The position numbers were made by a program, and so were the translations under genes. Below are positions 8,686 through 18,514 of a stretch of DNA of 64,000 nt, one piece after another. Origin of the DNA: Alphaproteobacteria bacterium (GTDB lineage: Bacteria > Pseudomonadota > Alphaproteobacteria > Rhodospirillales > Rhodospirillaceae); NCBI GenBank assembly GCA_030604885.1, contig JAUVUZ010000012.1, positions 33,705-97,704 of the forward strand, given 5' to 3'. The stretch's first letter is position 1. Each line of letters begins with the position of its first letter. The notes under the pieces are model-generated. The model ran no database searches. It was given only the letters and a program-made list of their open reading frames with translations, and was not told where the DNA came from.

Positions 8686-9726
8686 ATGAGACAACGGCTG
8701 TTGGGACTGTGTGTGATGGTCGGCGCGGCGGTGGGCCTGGCGTCGGCGGCGGGGGCGGCGGACAAGCCGATCTCCGGCAACCTGCGAATCGTCATCGGCT
8801 CGAGCGCCACCAGCGGCGACACCTACCAGAACGCGGCGATCATCGCCGACGAGCTGTCGCGGCACCTCGACATCAACGCCAAGGTGGACGCGGTGGGCGT
8901 GTCGGCGGCGTTCCAGGCGGTGGGCCGCGCCAAGGACGGCAGCACGGTGATGTTCTTCCACGATCAGTCCTACCTCGGCCATCTCCTCGGCCTGAAGGGC
9001 TACCAGGACCTGTTCGCCGACTACACCGTCGGCCCGACGGTGTCGATCAACCCCGGCGACGCCTTCGTCGGCGCCAAGGATTCCAAGTACAAGACCATCG
9101 AGGACGTGATCCAGGGCGCCGCCAAGGGCGAGCGGGTGCGGGTGGCGATCCAGCCGGGCGGGGTGTCCGAGGTCTATTACGGCGCGCTCGCCAACGCCAT
9201 CAAGGTCCGCTACCCCGGCAAGGAGGGCAACCTCGTCACCGTCAAGACCGGCTCCCAGGGCGACAAGAACCAGCTGCTGTTCGACCGCCAGGCGGAGGTG
9301 ATCCACGGCTCGGTGCAGGCCAACGAGCAGTACACCCGCCTGCCCGCCGAGGACCAGAAGGCGATGCGCTTCTACTGGCTGCCCGCGCGCCAGCAGACCA
9401 TCGCCCAGGCCAACCCGGAAGGCATGGGCGCCACCAGCCGCGAGGAACTGCTGAAGTTCACCTCGCCCAACGTCCACGTCACCCTCGACGGCAAGCAGGA
9501 CTTCACCTTCGATAAGGAATTCTTCTTCATCTACAACAAGGACATGGATCCGAAGATCGTCGCCTATCTCGACAAGGCGCTGGCGGAGATCTTCGCCAAG
9601 GGCGAGGTGCAGGCCAAGCTCAAGCAGTCGTTCTTCATTCCCAACTTCCTCCCCTCCAAGGAGGCGCAAGCGTATCTGAAGGCCAAGGCCGCGCAGTCGA
9701 AGCAACTGATCGACGCGACCCGCTGA
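8686..9726 (+). CDS. tctC: Tripartite tricarboxylate transporter substrate-binding protein (TctC type)
   Basis: A 346-residue periplasmic binding protein. Residues 1-25 form a signal peptide ending ASAAGAA just before mature DKPISG. The body ([17 protein letters not shown] and the following domain) is a divergent member of the TctC/Bug family. It captures the substrate for the TctA-TctB membrane pair encoded next. An upstream in-frame ATG at 8641 was passed over because ATG 8686 has GGGAGG about 9 bases before it and begins the signal peptide. Given the aldarate enzymes on both sides, the substrate is probably glucarate or galactarate; this is inference. Confidence 0.82.
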   Translation: MRQRLLGLCVMVGAAVGLASAAGAADKPISGNLRIVIGSSATSGDTYQNAAIIADELSRHLDINAKVDAVGVSAAFQAVGRAKDGSTVMFFHDQSYLGHLLGLKGYQDLFADYTVGPTVSINPGDAFVGAKDSKYKTIEDVIQGAAKGERVRVAIQPGGVSEVYYGALANAIKVRYPGKEGNLVTVKTGSQGDKNQLLFDRQAEVIHGSVQANEQYTRLPAEDQKAMRFYWLPARQQTIAQANPEGMGATSREELLKFTSPNVHVTLDGKQDFTFDKEFFFIYNKDMDPKIVAYLDKALAEIFAKGEVQAKLKQSFFIPNFLPSKEAQAYLKAKAAQSKQLIDATR

Positions 9727-9737
9727 CGCCGCCGCCC

Positions 9738-9763
9738 GCCGCCCCGCGCTCCGGCGGGGCGGC
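9738..9763 (+). other. GC stem-loop after the binding-protein gene
   Basis: A perfect 10-bp stem (GCCGCCCCGC at 9738-9747 with its complement at 9754-9763, 6-base loop) lies 11 bp after the tctC stop and has no T-run. Such hairpins often protect the upstream message and lower expression of the membrane genes relative to the binding protein. A hairpin in the same position follows the polyamine binding-protein gene at 25880. Confidence 0.5.
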
Positions 9764-9787
9764 GGCGCGCATCCCGAGGAGCCGCCC

Positions 9788-10216
9788 ATGGACGTCCTGC
9801 GCATCACCATCGACTTCGACCAGTCGCACCTGTTCTTTCCGCGCATCGTCGGCTGGGTGCTGGCGGCGCTGCTGGCGATCGCCCTGGTGGCGCGGCGGCG
9901 GGAGATCGCCTGCGCCCTGGGCGGCGTCCGCGCCGCCTGCGGCGAGGCCCGGCGCAGCTTCGACTTCCTGCGCTTCGGCGGCACCGTGGCGCTGCTCGTG
10001 GCCTACGCGGTGGCGATGGACCGGCTCTCCGACGTCTGGCCCAACACCGGCCTCAGCTTCCTGGTGTGCTCGGTGGCGTTCATGGCGGCGCTCTCGACGC
10101 TCTATCTGCGCGAGCGCACGCCCAAGGCGCTCGCCCTGGCGGCGCTGCTGGCGGCGGGCGGGCCGCTGGTGGTGTGGTACGCCCTCGCCCGCCTGTTCCA
10201 CCTGACCCTGCCGTGA
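9788..10216 (+). CDS. tctB: Tripartite tricarboxylate transporter small membrane subunit (TctB type)
   Basis: A 142-residue hydrophobic protein with four predicted membrane segments (about residues 19-36, 63-80, 86-104 and 112-137), the size and topology of TctB. It pairs with TctA in the sodium- or proton-coupled transporter. TctB proteins share little sequence, so position between tctC and tctA carries much of the call. The ATG follows GAGGAG. The tctA start lies 10 bp after its stop. Confidence 0.8.
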   Translation: MDVLRITIDFDQSHLFFPRIVGWVLAALLAIALVARRREIACALGGVRAACGEARRSFDFLRFGGTVALLVAYAVAMDRLSDVWPNTGLSFLVCSVAFMAALSTLYLRERTPKALALAALLAAGGPLVVWYALARLFHLTLP

Positions 10217-10226
10217 GGAGCGCGCC

Positions 10227-11723
10227 ATGGACCTGCTCGTCTCGGTGACGCCGCTGATGGTCGCCCTGGTGGCGGTGGGGGTGACGATCGGCATCGTGTT
10301 CGGCGCGATCCCCGGCATGACCGCCACCATGGCGGTGGCGGTGTGCCTGCCGATGACCTACGGCCTCGACCTCGACACCAGCCTCGCGCTGCTGCTGGGG
10401 CTTTACGTCGGCGGTATTTCGGGCGGGCTGGTGCCCGCGATCCTCATCAACATCCCCGGCACGCCGTCGTCGATCACCACCACCTTCGACGGCCACCCGA
10501 TGGCGAAGCGGGGCGAGGGCGAGCGCGCCCTCAAGATCGGCATCGTCGCGTCGCTGTGCGGCGGGCTGTTCTCGGCGGTGGTGCTGTTCTTCTTCGCCCC
10601 GGCGCTGGCCGATCTCGCGATCAAGTTCTCCTACGTCGAGAAGTTCCTGATCATCCTGTTCGCCCTCACCATCATCGCCTCGCTCTCGAAGCGGCTGATC
10701 AACGGCGCGGTGTCGGGGGTGCTCGGCATCTGGCTCAGCCTCGTCGGCACCTACGACCTCAACACCGGCGGCAACGGCGACATCCGCCTGGTTCCGGGTT
10801 TTCTCGAGGACTGGCTGGTCAACGGCTTCTCGCTGCTGCCGGTGCTGATCGGGCTGTTCGGCCTCACGGTGATTCTGGAGGAGGCGGCCAAGGGCGTGCC
10901 GCCCGAGCCGGTGGCGAGCTTCAAGCTGGGCGGCGGCACGCCGTTCCGGTTTTCGGTGTTCCGCGGCCACGCGGGCACGGTGACGCGCGCCTCGGCGATC
11001 GGCACCTTCGTCGGGCTGCTGCCGGGGATCGGCGGCTCGGCGGCGTCGGTGCTCGCCTACGTGCAGCAGAAGAACCTCTCGAAGCACCCGGAGCGCCTCG
11101 GCACCGGCGAGCCGGAAGGGGTGATGGCCTCCGAGGCCGCCAACAACGGCCTCACCGGCGGCGCGCTGATTCCGCTGGTGTCCCTCGGCATTCCCGGGGA
11201 TTCCACCACCGCGGTGATGATCGGCGCCTTCACCCTCCAGGGGCTGCAGCTGGGGCCGCTGTTCATCGGCGAACACCTGGAGGCGTGGCACACCATCATG
11301 TTCAACCTGGTGCTCGCCAACCTGGTGATGTTCGCGGTGATGTTCTTCGCGATCCGCTGGGTGGTGAAGGTGATCCAGGTGCCGAAGTACCTGCTCTACC
11401 CAACGATCCTGATGATGTGCGCGGTGGGCGCGTTCTCCGCCAACTCGGGCATCATGTTCGACGTCTGGACGTTCTTCCTGTTCGGGCTGTTCGGCTATTT
11501 CGGCCACAAGGTGGGCCTCGAGTCCGCGCCGTTCATCATCGGCTTCATCCTCGGCAAGGATGCCGAGGTGTACTTCGTCAAAAGCCTGGAGTCCTATGGC
11601 TCGCTCTCGATCTTCTTCACCAAGAGTCCGATCGCGGTGGGGCTGTGGGTGCTGATCGCCCTGTCGCTGGGCTACGCCTTCTACCAGGCGTGGCGCAACC
11701 TCGGGCGGGAGGCCGCGTCGTGA
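10227..11723 (+). CDS. tctA: Tripartite tricarboxylate transporter large membrane subunit (TctA type)
   Basis: A 498-residue integral membrane protein of the TctA family (usual length about 500) with around 11-12 hydrophobic segments. Family signatures are [17 protein letters not shown] at residues about 24-40 and the repeat-related [11 protein letters not shown] near 260. It forms the translocation channel with TctB. Its stop overlaps the garD start by 4 bp (GTGA), which ties transport and dehydration of the substrate into one translational unit. Confidence 0.93.
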   Translation: MDLLVSVTPLMVALVAVGVTIGIVFGAIPGMTATMAVAVCLPMTYGLDLDTSLALLLGLYVGGISGGLVPAILINIPGTPSSITTTFDGHPMAKRGEGERALKIGIVASLCGGLFSAVVLFFFAPALADLAIKFSYVEKFLIILFALTIIASLSKRLINGAVSGVLGIWLSLVGTYDLNTGGNGDIRLVPGFLEDWLVNGFSLLPVLIGLFGLTVILEEAAKGVPPEPVASFKLGGGTPFRFSVFRGHAGTVTRASAIGTFVGLLPGIGGSAASVLAYVQQKNLSKHPERLGTGEPEGVMASEAANNGLTGGALIPLVSLGIPGDSTTAVMIGAFTLQGLQLGPLFIGEHLEAWHTIMFNLVLANLVMFAVMFFAIRWVVKVIQVPKYLLYPTILMMCAVGAFSANSGIMFDVWTFFLFGLFGYFGHKVGLESAPFIIGFILGKDAEVYFVKSLESYGSLSIFFTKSPIAVGLWVLIALSLGYAFYQAWRNLGREAAS

Positions 11724-13240
11724 GCGCGGTGGCGGCGGTGGTGGTGCACCCGGCGGACACCGTGGCGGTGGTGGTGGCCTCGGTGGGCGGCCGCGCCGGG
11801 CAGACCCTGGCGGACGGTACGGCGCTGCGGGAGAACGTGCCCCTCGGCCACAAGGTGGCGCTGAGGGATCTGGCCGAGGGCGACCCGATCGTGCGCTACG
11901 GCGAGGTGATCGGCCGCGCGGCGGCGGCGATCCCGCGCGGCGCCTGGATTTCCGAGGCGCTGGTGCGGATGCCGCCCGCGCCCGACCTCGCCGCGATGCC
12001 GCGCACCCGGCGACCCCCGCCGCCGATGGAGCCGCTGCCGGGCCAGACCTTCGAGGGCTTCCGCAACCCGGACGGCTCGGTGGGGGTGAAGAACGTGCTG
12101 GCGATCTCGATCTCGGTGCAGTGCGTCGCCGGGGTGGCGGCCCACGTGGTCGAGCGGGTGAAGCGCGAACTCCTGCCCCGCTTTCCCCACGTGGACGACG
12201 TGGTGGCGCTCGATCACGCCTACGGCTGCGGCGTCGCCATCGACGCGCCGGACGCGCAGGTGCCGATCCGCACCCTGCGCAACCTCGCGCGCAACCCCAA
12301 CTTCGGCGGCGAGACCCTGATCCTCGGCCTCGGGTGCGAGAAGCTGTTGCCCGAGCGCCTGAAGGACGGCGACGCCACGGCCGACATCGTGCGCCTCCAG
12401 GACGACGCCTTCGACGGCTTCGAGGCGATGGTGCAGGGGGTGATCGCCGCCGCCCTGCCGCGCCTCGAACGCCTGAACGCCCGCCGCCGCGAAACCTGCC
12501 CGGTGTCCGACCTGGTGGTGGGGGTGCAGTGCGGCGGCTCCGACGCGCTCTCGGGCCTCACCGCCAACCCGGCGGTGGGCTTCGCCGCCGACCTGATCGT
12601 GCGGGCGGGCGGCTCGGTGATGTTCTCCGAGGTCACCGAGGTGCGCGACGCCATCCACCTGCTGGTGGAGCGCGCCGCCTCCGACGAGGTGGCCGAGGCG
12701 CTGATCCGCGAAATGGCGTGGTACGACGCCTACCTCGCGCGCGGCGGCGCCGACCGCTCCGCCAACACCACGCCGGGCAACAAGTCGGGCGGCCTCGCCA
12801 ACATCGTCGAAAAGGCGCTGGGGTCGGTGGTGAAGTCGGGCAGCGCGCCGATCGTCGACGTCCTCGCCCCCGGCGAGCGCATCCGCACAAAGGGGATGAT
12901 CTTCGCCGCCACCCCGGCCTCCGACTTCATCTGCGGCACCCAGCAGCTCGCCTCGGGCATCGCTCTGCAGGTGTTCACCACCGGGCGCGGCACGCCCTAC
13001 GGCCTCGCCGCCGCGCCGGTGGTCAAGGTGGCCACCAACTCCACCCTCGCCACTCGCTGGCGCGACCTCGTGGACCTCGACGCCGGGCGCATCGCCACCG
13101 GCGAGGCGAGCCTCGCCGAGGTGGGGTGGGAGCTGTACCGCCTGATCCTCGACGTCGCCAGCGGTCGCAAGACCGTGGCGGCGGACCGCCTCGGCCTCCA
13201 CAATGGGCTGGCGCTGTTCAACCCCGGCCCGGTAACATAA
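11720..13240 (+). CDS. garD: Galactarate dehydratase
   Basis: A 506-residue UxaA/GarD-family dehydratase (E. coli GarD 523). The N-terminal SAF-like part (residues about 1-90) is joined by a proline-rich linker to the catalytic part. Family motifs include [46 protein letters not shown] and [17 protein letters not shown]. It converts galactarate to 5-keto-4-deoxy-glucarate, the same intermediate made by GudD. The start is GTG 11720, overlapping the tctA stop by 4 bp; no ATG lies nearby in frame. Altronate dehydratase is related, but no uronate-pathway genes are present and garL-garR are close. Confidence 0.88.
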   Translation: MSAVAAVVVHPADTVAVVVASVGGRAGQTLADGTALRENVPLGHKVALRDLAEGDPIVRYGEVIGRAAAAIPRGAWISEALVRMPPAPDLAAMPRTRRPPPPMEPLPGQTFEGFRNPDGSVGVKNVLAISISVQCVAGVAAHVVERVKRELLPRFPHVDDVVALDHAYGCGVAIDAPDAQVPIRTLRNLARNPNFGGETLILGLGCEKLLPERLKDGDATADIVRLQDDAFDGFEAMVQGVIAAALPRLERLNARRRETCPVSDLVVGVQCGGSDALSGLTANPAVGFAADLIVRAGGSVMFSEVTEVRDAIHLLVERAASDEVAEALIREMAWYDAYLARGGADRSANTTPGNKSGGLANIVEKALGSVVKSGSAPIVDVLAPGERIRTKGMIFAATPASDFICGTQQLASGIALQVFTTGRGTPYGLAAAPVVKVATNSTLATRWRDLVDLDAGRIATGEASLAEVGWELYRLILDVASGRKTVAADRLGLHNGLALFNPGPVT

Positions 13241-13258
13241 CCGCCGGAGGTTCGAAGC

Positions 13259-14299
13259 ATGGACGAGGTGCGGCGGGGCAGGCGCAAGGCGGCGCGGGCG
13301 CGGCGGCCGAGCGCGGCGGTGACGCTCGAAAGCGTGGCCGAGCGCGCGGGCGTGGCCCCGGCGACGGTGTCGCGCGCCCTCAACCACCCCCACAAGGTGG
13401 CCGCCGAAACCCTGGCGCGGGTCAACGCCGCCATCGCCCAGACCGGGTATCTCCCCAACCTCCTGGCCGGGGGGCTGGCGTCCAGCCGCAGCCGCCTGTT
13501 CGCGGCGATCGTGCCGTCCATCGCCAACCTCGTCTACGCCGAGACGATCCAGAGCTTCACCCGCCGGGTGCGCGAAAAGGGCTATCAGGTGCTGCTGGGC
13601 GAATCCGGCTACGACCTCCGCACCGAGGAGGACGTGGTGACGGCGGTGCTGGGCCGCCGCCCGGACGCGATCTTCCTGATCGGCATCAACCACGCGCTGG
13701 ACTGCCGCCGCAAGCTGCTGGCGGCGAAGATCCCGATCGTCGAAACCTGGGACATCACGCCGACGCCGCTCGACGTGGTGGTGGGGTACGACCACGACAA
13801 GGTGGGGCAGGCGGTGGCCGAATACCTCACCGGCCGGGGGCACGCCGCGTTCGCCTGCGTCGCCGCGTCGGACGCCCGCGCCTTGAAGCGCCAGGCGGCG
13901 TTCGCGGCGGAGGTGGAGCGCCGGGGCGGCGGCGCGGTGCTGCTGGAAACCACGCTGCCCGGTTCCTCCCTCGAATGGGGGCGGCAGCGCATGGCGTCGC
14001 TGGTGGAGCGGGGGTTCGTGCGGGGCGCGGTGTTCTGCTCTTCCGACATGCTCGGCCTCGGGGTGATGATCGAGGCTCAGGCGCGCGGCCTGCGGGTGCC
14101 CGAGGACGTGGCGGTGGTCGGCTTCGGCGATCTCGATTTCGCCGCCCACACCCACCCGGCGATGACCACGGTGAAGATCGATCGCACCCTGATGGGCGCC
14201 ACCGCCGCCGACGCGCTGCTCGCCCGCGTCGTCGACCAGCCCTGGCCCGACGCGGTGGTGGACCTCGGCTTTTCCGTGGTGGTGCGCGCTTCCGCCTGA
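13259..14299 (+). CDS. LacI-family transcriptional regulator of the aldarate locus
   Basis: A 346-residue LacI/GalR-type regulator. A basic N-terminal extension of about 20 residues is followed by the helix-turn-helix (VTLESVAERAGVAPATVSRA, residues 21-40) and then a periplasmic-binding-protein-like effector domain with VVGFGDLDFA near the C-terminus. It is the last gene of the tctCBA-garD transcript, 18 bp after garD. Matching operator sequences sit between gudD and tctC, so it probably represses both arms and is released by an aldarate or pathway intermediate. The effector is not evident from sequence. Confidence 0.9.
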   Translation: MDEVRRGRRKAARARRPSAAVTLESVAERAGVAPATVSRALNHPHKVAAETLARVNAAIAQTGYLPNLLAGGLASSRSRLFAAIVPSIANLVYAETIQSFTRRVREKGYQVLLGESGYDLRTEEDVVTAVLGRRPDAIFLIGINHALDCRRKLLAAKIPIVETWDITPTPLDVVVGYDHDKVGQAVAEYLTGRGHAAFACVAASDARALKRQAAFAAEVERRGGGAVLLETTLPGSSLEWGRQRMASLVERGFVRGAVFCSSDMLGLGVMIEAQARGLRVPEDVAVVGFGDLDFAAHTHPAMTTVKIDRTLMGATAADALLARVVDQPWPDAVVDLGFSVVVRASA

Positions 14300-14417
14300 C
14301 CGCTTCCCGGCTGAAATTCGCCGCCCGGTTTCTCCGCCCGGGCGGGAACCCTTGCGCGCCCGGGGAGTTTTTCTCCCGAACGCTCGGGCAAGCTTGGACA
14401 CAAGAGGAGCAATTGCG

Positions 14418-14672
14418 ATGACGGACTTGAAGCGAACCACGATGATCGTCGGTGTCGCCGCCGCTCTCGCCTTCGGGTTGTCGGCGTGCGGCGAGACCAC
14501 GGGCGACCGCGCGGCCTCCGGCGCCGCCCTCGGCGGCGCGGCGGGCCTCGGCGTCGGCGCGCTGACCGGCTCGCCGGTGACCGGCGCGGCGATCGGCGCG
14601 GTCGGCGGCGGCGCCGCCGGCGCGCTCACCGACAAGGATCAGATCGACCTCGGCAAGCCGGTCTGGCGCTGA
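14418..14672 (+). CDS. Small glycine-zipper lipoprotein
   Basis: An 84-residue protein with a lipoprotein signal: basic start, hydrophobic segment, and lipobox LSAC with Cys24 as the predicted lipidated residue. The rest is a run of GAALGGAAGLGVG-type glycine zippers, as in small outer-membrane lipoproteins such as OsmB-like proteins. The start ATG has GAGGAG at good spacing. An upstream in-frame ATG at 14352 would bury the signal peptide and was rejected. The gene is monocistronic; its exact function is unknown. Confidence 0.8.
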   Translation: MTDLKRTTMIVGVAAALAFGLSACGETTGDRAASGAALGGAAGLGVGALTGSPVTGAAIGAVGGGAAGALTDKDQIDLGKPVWR

Positions 14673-14721
14673 TCCCCCAATGCCGGCCGCGCCTTTCCGG
14701 CGCGGCCGGCGGACCTCCCCC

Positions 14722-15633
14722 ATGGGCGGCGACATCCGCATCGGCATTTCCGGCTGGACCTACCGCCCCTGGCGCGGCCGCTTCTACCCCGACGGGCTGA
14801 TCCAGAAGCGCGAGCTGGAGTACGCGGCCCAACGTTTCCGCAGCATCGAAGTCAACGGCACCTTCTACGGCCTGCAACGCCCCGCCGCGTTCGCCGATTG
14901 GCGGGCGCGCACGCCCGAGGATTTCGTATTCGCGATCAAGGGGTCGCGCTACGTCACCCACGTCCGCCGCCTCAAGGCGGTGGAAACCCCGCTCGCCAAC
15001 TTCCTCGCCAGCGGCCTGCTCGCCCTCGGGCCGAAGCTCGGGCCGATCCTCTGGCAGTTTCCGCCCAACATGGGATTCGAGCGCGACCGCTTCGCGCCGT
15101 TCCTCGATCTCCTCCCCGCCGACACCGACGCCCTGGCGAAGCTCGCCAAGCGCCACGACGCGCGCATGAACGGCCGCAGCGTCCTCACTCCGGAAGCCCG
15201 GCGCCCGGTGCGCCACGCGGTGGAAATCCGCCACGAGAGCTTCCGCGATCCGGCGTTCGTGGAGCTGCTGCGGGAGCGCGGCATCGCCCTGGTGTGTGCC
15301 GACACCGTCGACTGGCCGCGGTTGATGGACCTCACCGCCGATTTCGTCTACTGCCGCCTGCACGGCTCGGAGGTGCTCTACGCCTCGGGCTACGACGACG
15401 GCGCGCTCGACGCGTGGGCGCGCCGCGTCGCCGCCTGGGCCGGGGGCGGGGAACCGGCCGACGCCGAGCGCGTCGGCGGCCCGGGGCCGAAGCGCAAGGC
15501 GCGCGACGTGTTCGTCTATTTCGACAACGACGCCAAGGTGCGCGCCCCGGCGGACGCCGACGGCCTCGCCCGCCGCCTCGGCGTCGCCGCGCCGCCGTTC
15601 GACCCGGCGCCGCTGATGCGGCGGGAGCGTTAG
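14722..15633 (+). CDS. DUF72 (YecE-like) family protein
   Basis: A 303-residue TIM-barrel-like DUF72 protein. Recognisable parts are IRIGISGWTYRPWRGRFYP at the N-terminus, EVNGTFYGLQRP near 40, FAIKGSRYVTH near 72, LWQFPP near 108, VEIRHESF near 165, CRLHGSE near 210, and YFDNDAK near the C-terminus. The biochemical role of the family is not established. ATG 14722 was taken; ATG 14680 in the same frame would add 14 unconserved basic residues and has no ribosome-binding site. Confidence 0.85.
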   Translation: MGGDIRIGISGWTYRPWRGRFYPDGLIQKRELEYAAQRFRSIEVNGTFYGLQRPAAFADWRARTPEDFVFAIKGSRYVTHVRRLKAVETPLANFLASGLLALGPKLGPILWQFPPNMGFERDRFAPFLDLLPADTDALAKLAKRHDARMNGRSVLTPEARRPVRHAVEIRHESFRDPAFVELLRERGIALVCADTVDWPRLMDLTADFVYCRLHGSEVLYASGYDDGALDAWARRVAAWAGGGEPADAERVGGPGPKRKARDVFVYFDNDAKVRAPADADGLARRLGVAAPPFDPAPLMRRER

Positions 15634-15690
15634 GGAACCGGGGCGCCCGTCGCCGCGTTTATTCCGATGGTCGGCTTGCAGGAGGACCCC

Positions 15691-15885
15691 ATGACACGCT
15701 CCCCCATGCCCATGTCCCACGCCCTTCAGGGCGTCGATTTCCCCGCCGGACGCGACGATCTGGTGCGCCACGCCCGTTCCCAGGGCGCCGCGGCGGCGGT
15801 GATCGCGGTGCTCGAACGCCTGCCCGAGGAGAAATACGAAAACCTCGCCGAGGTGATGAGCGGCGTCGTCGAGGCCCGGCACTAG
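15691..15885 (+). CDS. DUF2795-like small protein
   Basis: A 64-residue soluble protein preceded by a strong AGGAGG. The core GVDFPAGRDDLVRHARSQGA followed by VIAVLERLPEEKYENLAEVM resembles DUF2795, a small helical fold of unknown role often found alone. Its TAG stop at 15883-15885 overlaps the stop of the opposing iron transporter permease gene by 3 bp, so the two genes end tail to tail with no spacer. Confidence 0.75.
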   Translation: MTRSPMPMSHALQGVDFPAGRDDLVRHARSQGAAAAVIAVLERLPEEKYENLAEVMSGVVEARH

Positions 15886-17474
15886 GCGCGGCCGAGGCGC
15901 GCCAGCAGCGCCACCGGCAGGCAGCCGATGGCGACGATGGCGAGCGCCGCGATCGCGCCGTCCTCGTAGGTGCCGCGCGCCGCCTCGCCGTACAGGTGGG
16001 TGGCGAGGGTCTCGAAGTTGAGCGGCCGCAGCAGCAGGGTGGCGGGCAGCTCTTTGGCGCAATCCACGAACGCCAGCAGCCCGGCGGCGGCCAGCGCCGG
16101 GCGCGCCAGCGGCAGGTGGACCCGCCGCAGCACCCCGCCGGGCGCCTGCCCCAGGGTGCGGGCGGCGGCGTCGAGCGACGCCGGGATGCGCTTCAGCCCC
16201 GCCTCGGTGCCGCCCACGGCGATGGCGAGGAAGCGGGCGGCGTAGGCGTACACCAGCGCCGCCCCCGATCCCAGCAGCGTGAAGCCGAGGGCCGGACCGG
16301 CGAGGCCGTCGAAGGCGGTCACCGGCACCAGCAGGCCGATCGCCAGCACCGTTCCCGGCACCGCGTAGCCGAGCGCCGCCAGTTGCGGCAGGCGCGCGCC
16401 CCACGGCGTGCGGGCGATCCGCGCGGCGTGGGCGCACAGCACCCCGCCCGCGAGAATCGCCAGCGTCGCCACGGCGGCGACGGTCACGGTGTTGCGGGCC
16501 TCCGCCCACAGGGTCGGCGGCACCCCGGCGTGGGCGAGGCGCACCGCGCTGGCGTGGACGAGATACGACGCCGGTGCGACGAACCCCCGCGCCACCGGCG
16601 CCGCGCAGGCGAGGGTGGCGAGCGCCGCCCTCGGCCCGGTGAGGCGGCGGCGTTCGAGGGTGCGGCGCGCCCGGCCCGCCCCCGCGTAGCCCCGGCCGCC
16701 GCGCCCCAGGCGCTCCAGCGCCACCAGGGCGACCACGAACGTCAGCATCGCCAGGGCGAGCTGCGCCGCGCCCGCCAGATCGGCGCGGTTGACCCACGCC
16801 GAATAGACCGAAAGGGTGAGGGTGCGCACGCCGAGGAATTCGGAGGCGCCCACGTCGTTGAGGGCCTCCATCAGCGCCAGCGCCGTGCCCACCGCCACCG
16901 CCGGGCGGGCGAGCGGCAGGGCGACGCGGCGGAACGTCTCCCCCGGCCCGGCGCCGAGGGTGCGGGCGACGTCCAGCAGGTCGGCGGCCTGGGTGAGGAA
17001 CATCGCCCGGGTGGTGAGGTAGACGTAAGGATAGAGCACGAACCCCAGCAGCAGCACGCAGCCGGTCATCGAGCGCACGTCGGGCAGGCGGAACTCGCGC
17101 GCGCTTGCGTAGCCCAGCATCGCGCGGATCGCCTCCTGCACCGGGCCGACCGGGTGCAGCAGGTCGAGATAGGCGTAGGCGACGATGTAGGTGGGCACCG
17201 CCAGCGGCAGCAGCAGCGCCCATTCCAGCCATTTCCGCCCGGGGAAGTCGTAGGCCGCCGCCAGCCAGGCGGTGAGGGTGCCGACCGCCGCCACCACCGC
17301 CGCCACCCCCGCCAGCAGGATCGCCGTCTCCCGCGCCGCCACCGGCAGCACGTGGGCGGCGAGGTGGCCCCAGATCTCTCCGGCGCCCTGGGCCGCCGCC
17401 GCGCCGAGCGCGGCGATCGGCAGCAGCGCCGCCAGCGCCACCGCCGTCGCCGCCGCGCTCCAGCCGAGGCGCAT
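15882..17474 (-). CDS. fbpB: Ferric iron ABC transporter permease
   Basis: A 530-residue permease built of two fused membrane domains, the FbpB/SfuB arrangement for Fe(III). Each half has its own EAA loop (ARTLGAGPGETFRRVALPLARP in the first, ARTLGQAPGGVLRRVHLPLARP in the second) that contacts the ATPase. It moves ferric iron delivered by FbpA across the inner membrane. It is the last gene of the leftward operon fbpC-fbpA-fbpB, and its ATG shares one base with the fbpA stop. Confidence 0.9.
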   Translation of the reverse strand: MRLGWSAAATAVALAALLPIAALGAAAAQGAGEIWGHLAAHVLPVAARETAILLAGVAAVVAAVGTLTAWLAAAYDFPGRKWLEWALLLPLAVPTYIVAYAYLDLLHPVGPVQEAIRAMLGYASAREFRLPDVRSMTGCVLLLGFVLYPYVYLTTRAMFLTQAADLLDVARTLGAGPGETFRRVALPLARPAVAVGTALALMEALNDVGASEFLGVRTLTLSVYSAWVNRADLAGAAQLALAMLTFVVALVALERLGRGGRGYAGAGRARRTLERRRLTGPRAALATLACAAPVARGFVAPASYLVHASAVRLAHAGVPPTLWAEARNTVTVAAVATLAILAGGVLCAHAARIARTPWGARLPQLAALGYAVPGTVLAIGLLVPVTAFDGLAGPALGFTLLGSGAALVYAYAARFLAIAVGGTEAGLKRIPASLDAAARTLGQAPGGVLRRVHLPLARPALAAAGLLAFVDCAKELPATLLLRPLNFETLATHLYGEAARGTYEDGAIAALAIVAIGCLPVALLARLGRA

Positions 17475-18487
17475 CAGTCGTCGAAGCCGACGCGTTCGGC
17501 CAGCTGGCTCGCCGCCTTGCGATGGCGGGCGACCGCGACGAGGTCGAGGGTGTCGGGCTTGAGATCGCCGTATTCGGCGATCAGCGGGTCGACGGCGGCG
17601 CCCGCCACCACCGGGTATTCATAGTTGGCGCGGGCGTAGATCGCCTGCGCCTCTGGGGAGACGAGGAACTCCAGCAGCTTCACCGCCTCGGCGCGGTGCG
17701 GCGCGTGGCGCGCCACTGCCGCGCCCGAGACGTTCACCTGGGTGCCGCCGGAGGCGAAGGTGGGCAGCACCATGCGGATCGCGTCGGCCCACTTCTGCTG
17801 GTCCGGCCCGCCCTTGCCGCTGCGCATCAGGCCGACGTAGTAGGAGTTGCCGACGCCGATGCGGCAGATTCCGGCCATGATGTCGCGGGCGACGTCGCGG
17901 TCGCCGCCGCCCGCGCGGCGGGCGAGGTTGGCCTTCACCCCCTTGAGCCAGGTTTCCGCCGCCGCCTCGCCGTGGTGGGCGATGTAGGCGGCGATCAGCG
18001 ACACGTTGTAGGGGTGCTGGCCCGCGCGGATGCAGATCTGCCCCTTCCACTTCGGGTCGGCCAACTCCTCGTAGGTGATCGCGGTAAGCCCCAGGTCCTT
18101 GTCGGCGTAGACGGTGCGGGCGCGGAGCGAAAGGGCGTGCCACGCGCCGTCGGCCGCGCGCAGGTTGGCGGGAATTGCCGCCTCCAGCACCGGCGAGGTG
18201 GCGGGCTGGGTGAGGCCCCGGTCGGCGATGTCGACGAGGTTGCCGATGTCCACCGTCATCAGCAGGTCGGCGGGGGAGGACGCGCCCTCGGCGGCGACGC
18301 GCTCCAGCAGGCCGTCCTTGAGGAAGATGGTGTTGACCACCACGCCCGAGGATTCGGTGAAGGCGTCGAGCAGCGGCCGGATCAGCCCGGGTTCGCGGGT
18401 GGTGTAGAGGTTCACCTCCGCCGCCGTGGCGGGCAGGGGCGCGAGGGCGAGGGCGGCGGCGAGGGCGAAACGCGTGGGGGCGGGCAT
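17474..18487 (-). CDS. fbpA: Ferric iron ABC transporter substrate-binding protein
   Basis: A 337-residue periplasmic protein with a signal peptide ending about residue 22 (LPATAA before [11 protein letters not shown]). The fold is that of FbpA/FutA iron-binding proteins. The C-terminal part contains NSYYVGLM, the YY pair of this family that binds Fe(III), and the NYEYPVV strand. It brings ferric ions to FbpB. The ATG has AGGAGG about 9 bases before it, 27 bp after the fbpC stop. Confidence 0.9.
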   Translation of the reverse strand: MPAPTRFALAAALALAPLPATAAEVNLYTTREPGLIRPLLDAFTESSGVVVNTIFLKDGLLERVAAEGASSPADLLMTVDIGNLVDIADRGLTQPATSPVLEAAIPANLRAADGAWHALSLRARTVYADKDLGLTAITYEELADPKWKGQICIRAGQHPYNVSLIAAYIAHHGEAAAETWLKGVKANLARRAGGGDRDVARDIMAGICRIGVGNSYYVGLMRSGKGGPDQQKWADAIRMVLPTFASGGTQVNVSGAAVARHAPHRAEAVKLLEFLVSPEAQAIYARANYEYPVVAGAAVDPLIAEYGDLKPDTLDLVAVARHRKAASQLAERVGFDD

Positions 18488-18514
18488 GGAGTCCTCCTGA
18501 TGGCTCTCGGGAAT

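Noticed and set aside
14300..14417. Intrinsic terminator after the LacI-family gene
   Set aside because: Two weak hairpins (near 14325 and 14361) lack a proper T-run or have bulges; not strong enough to list.
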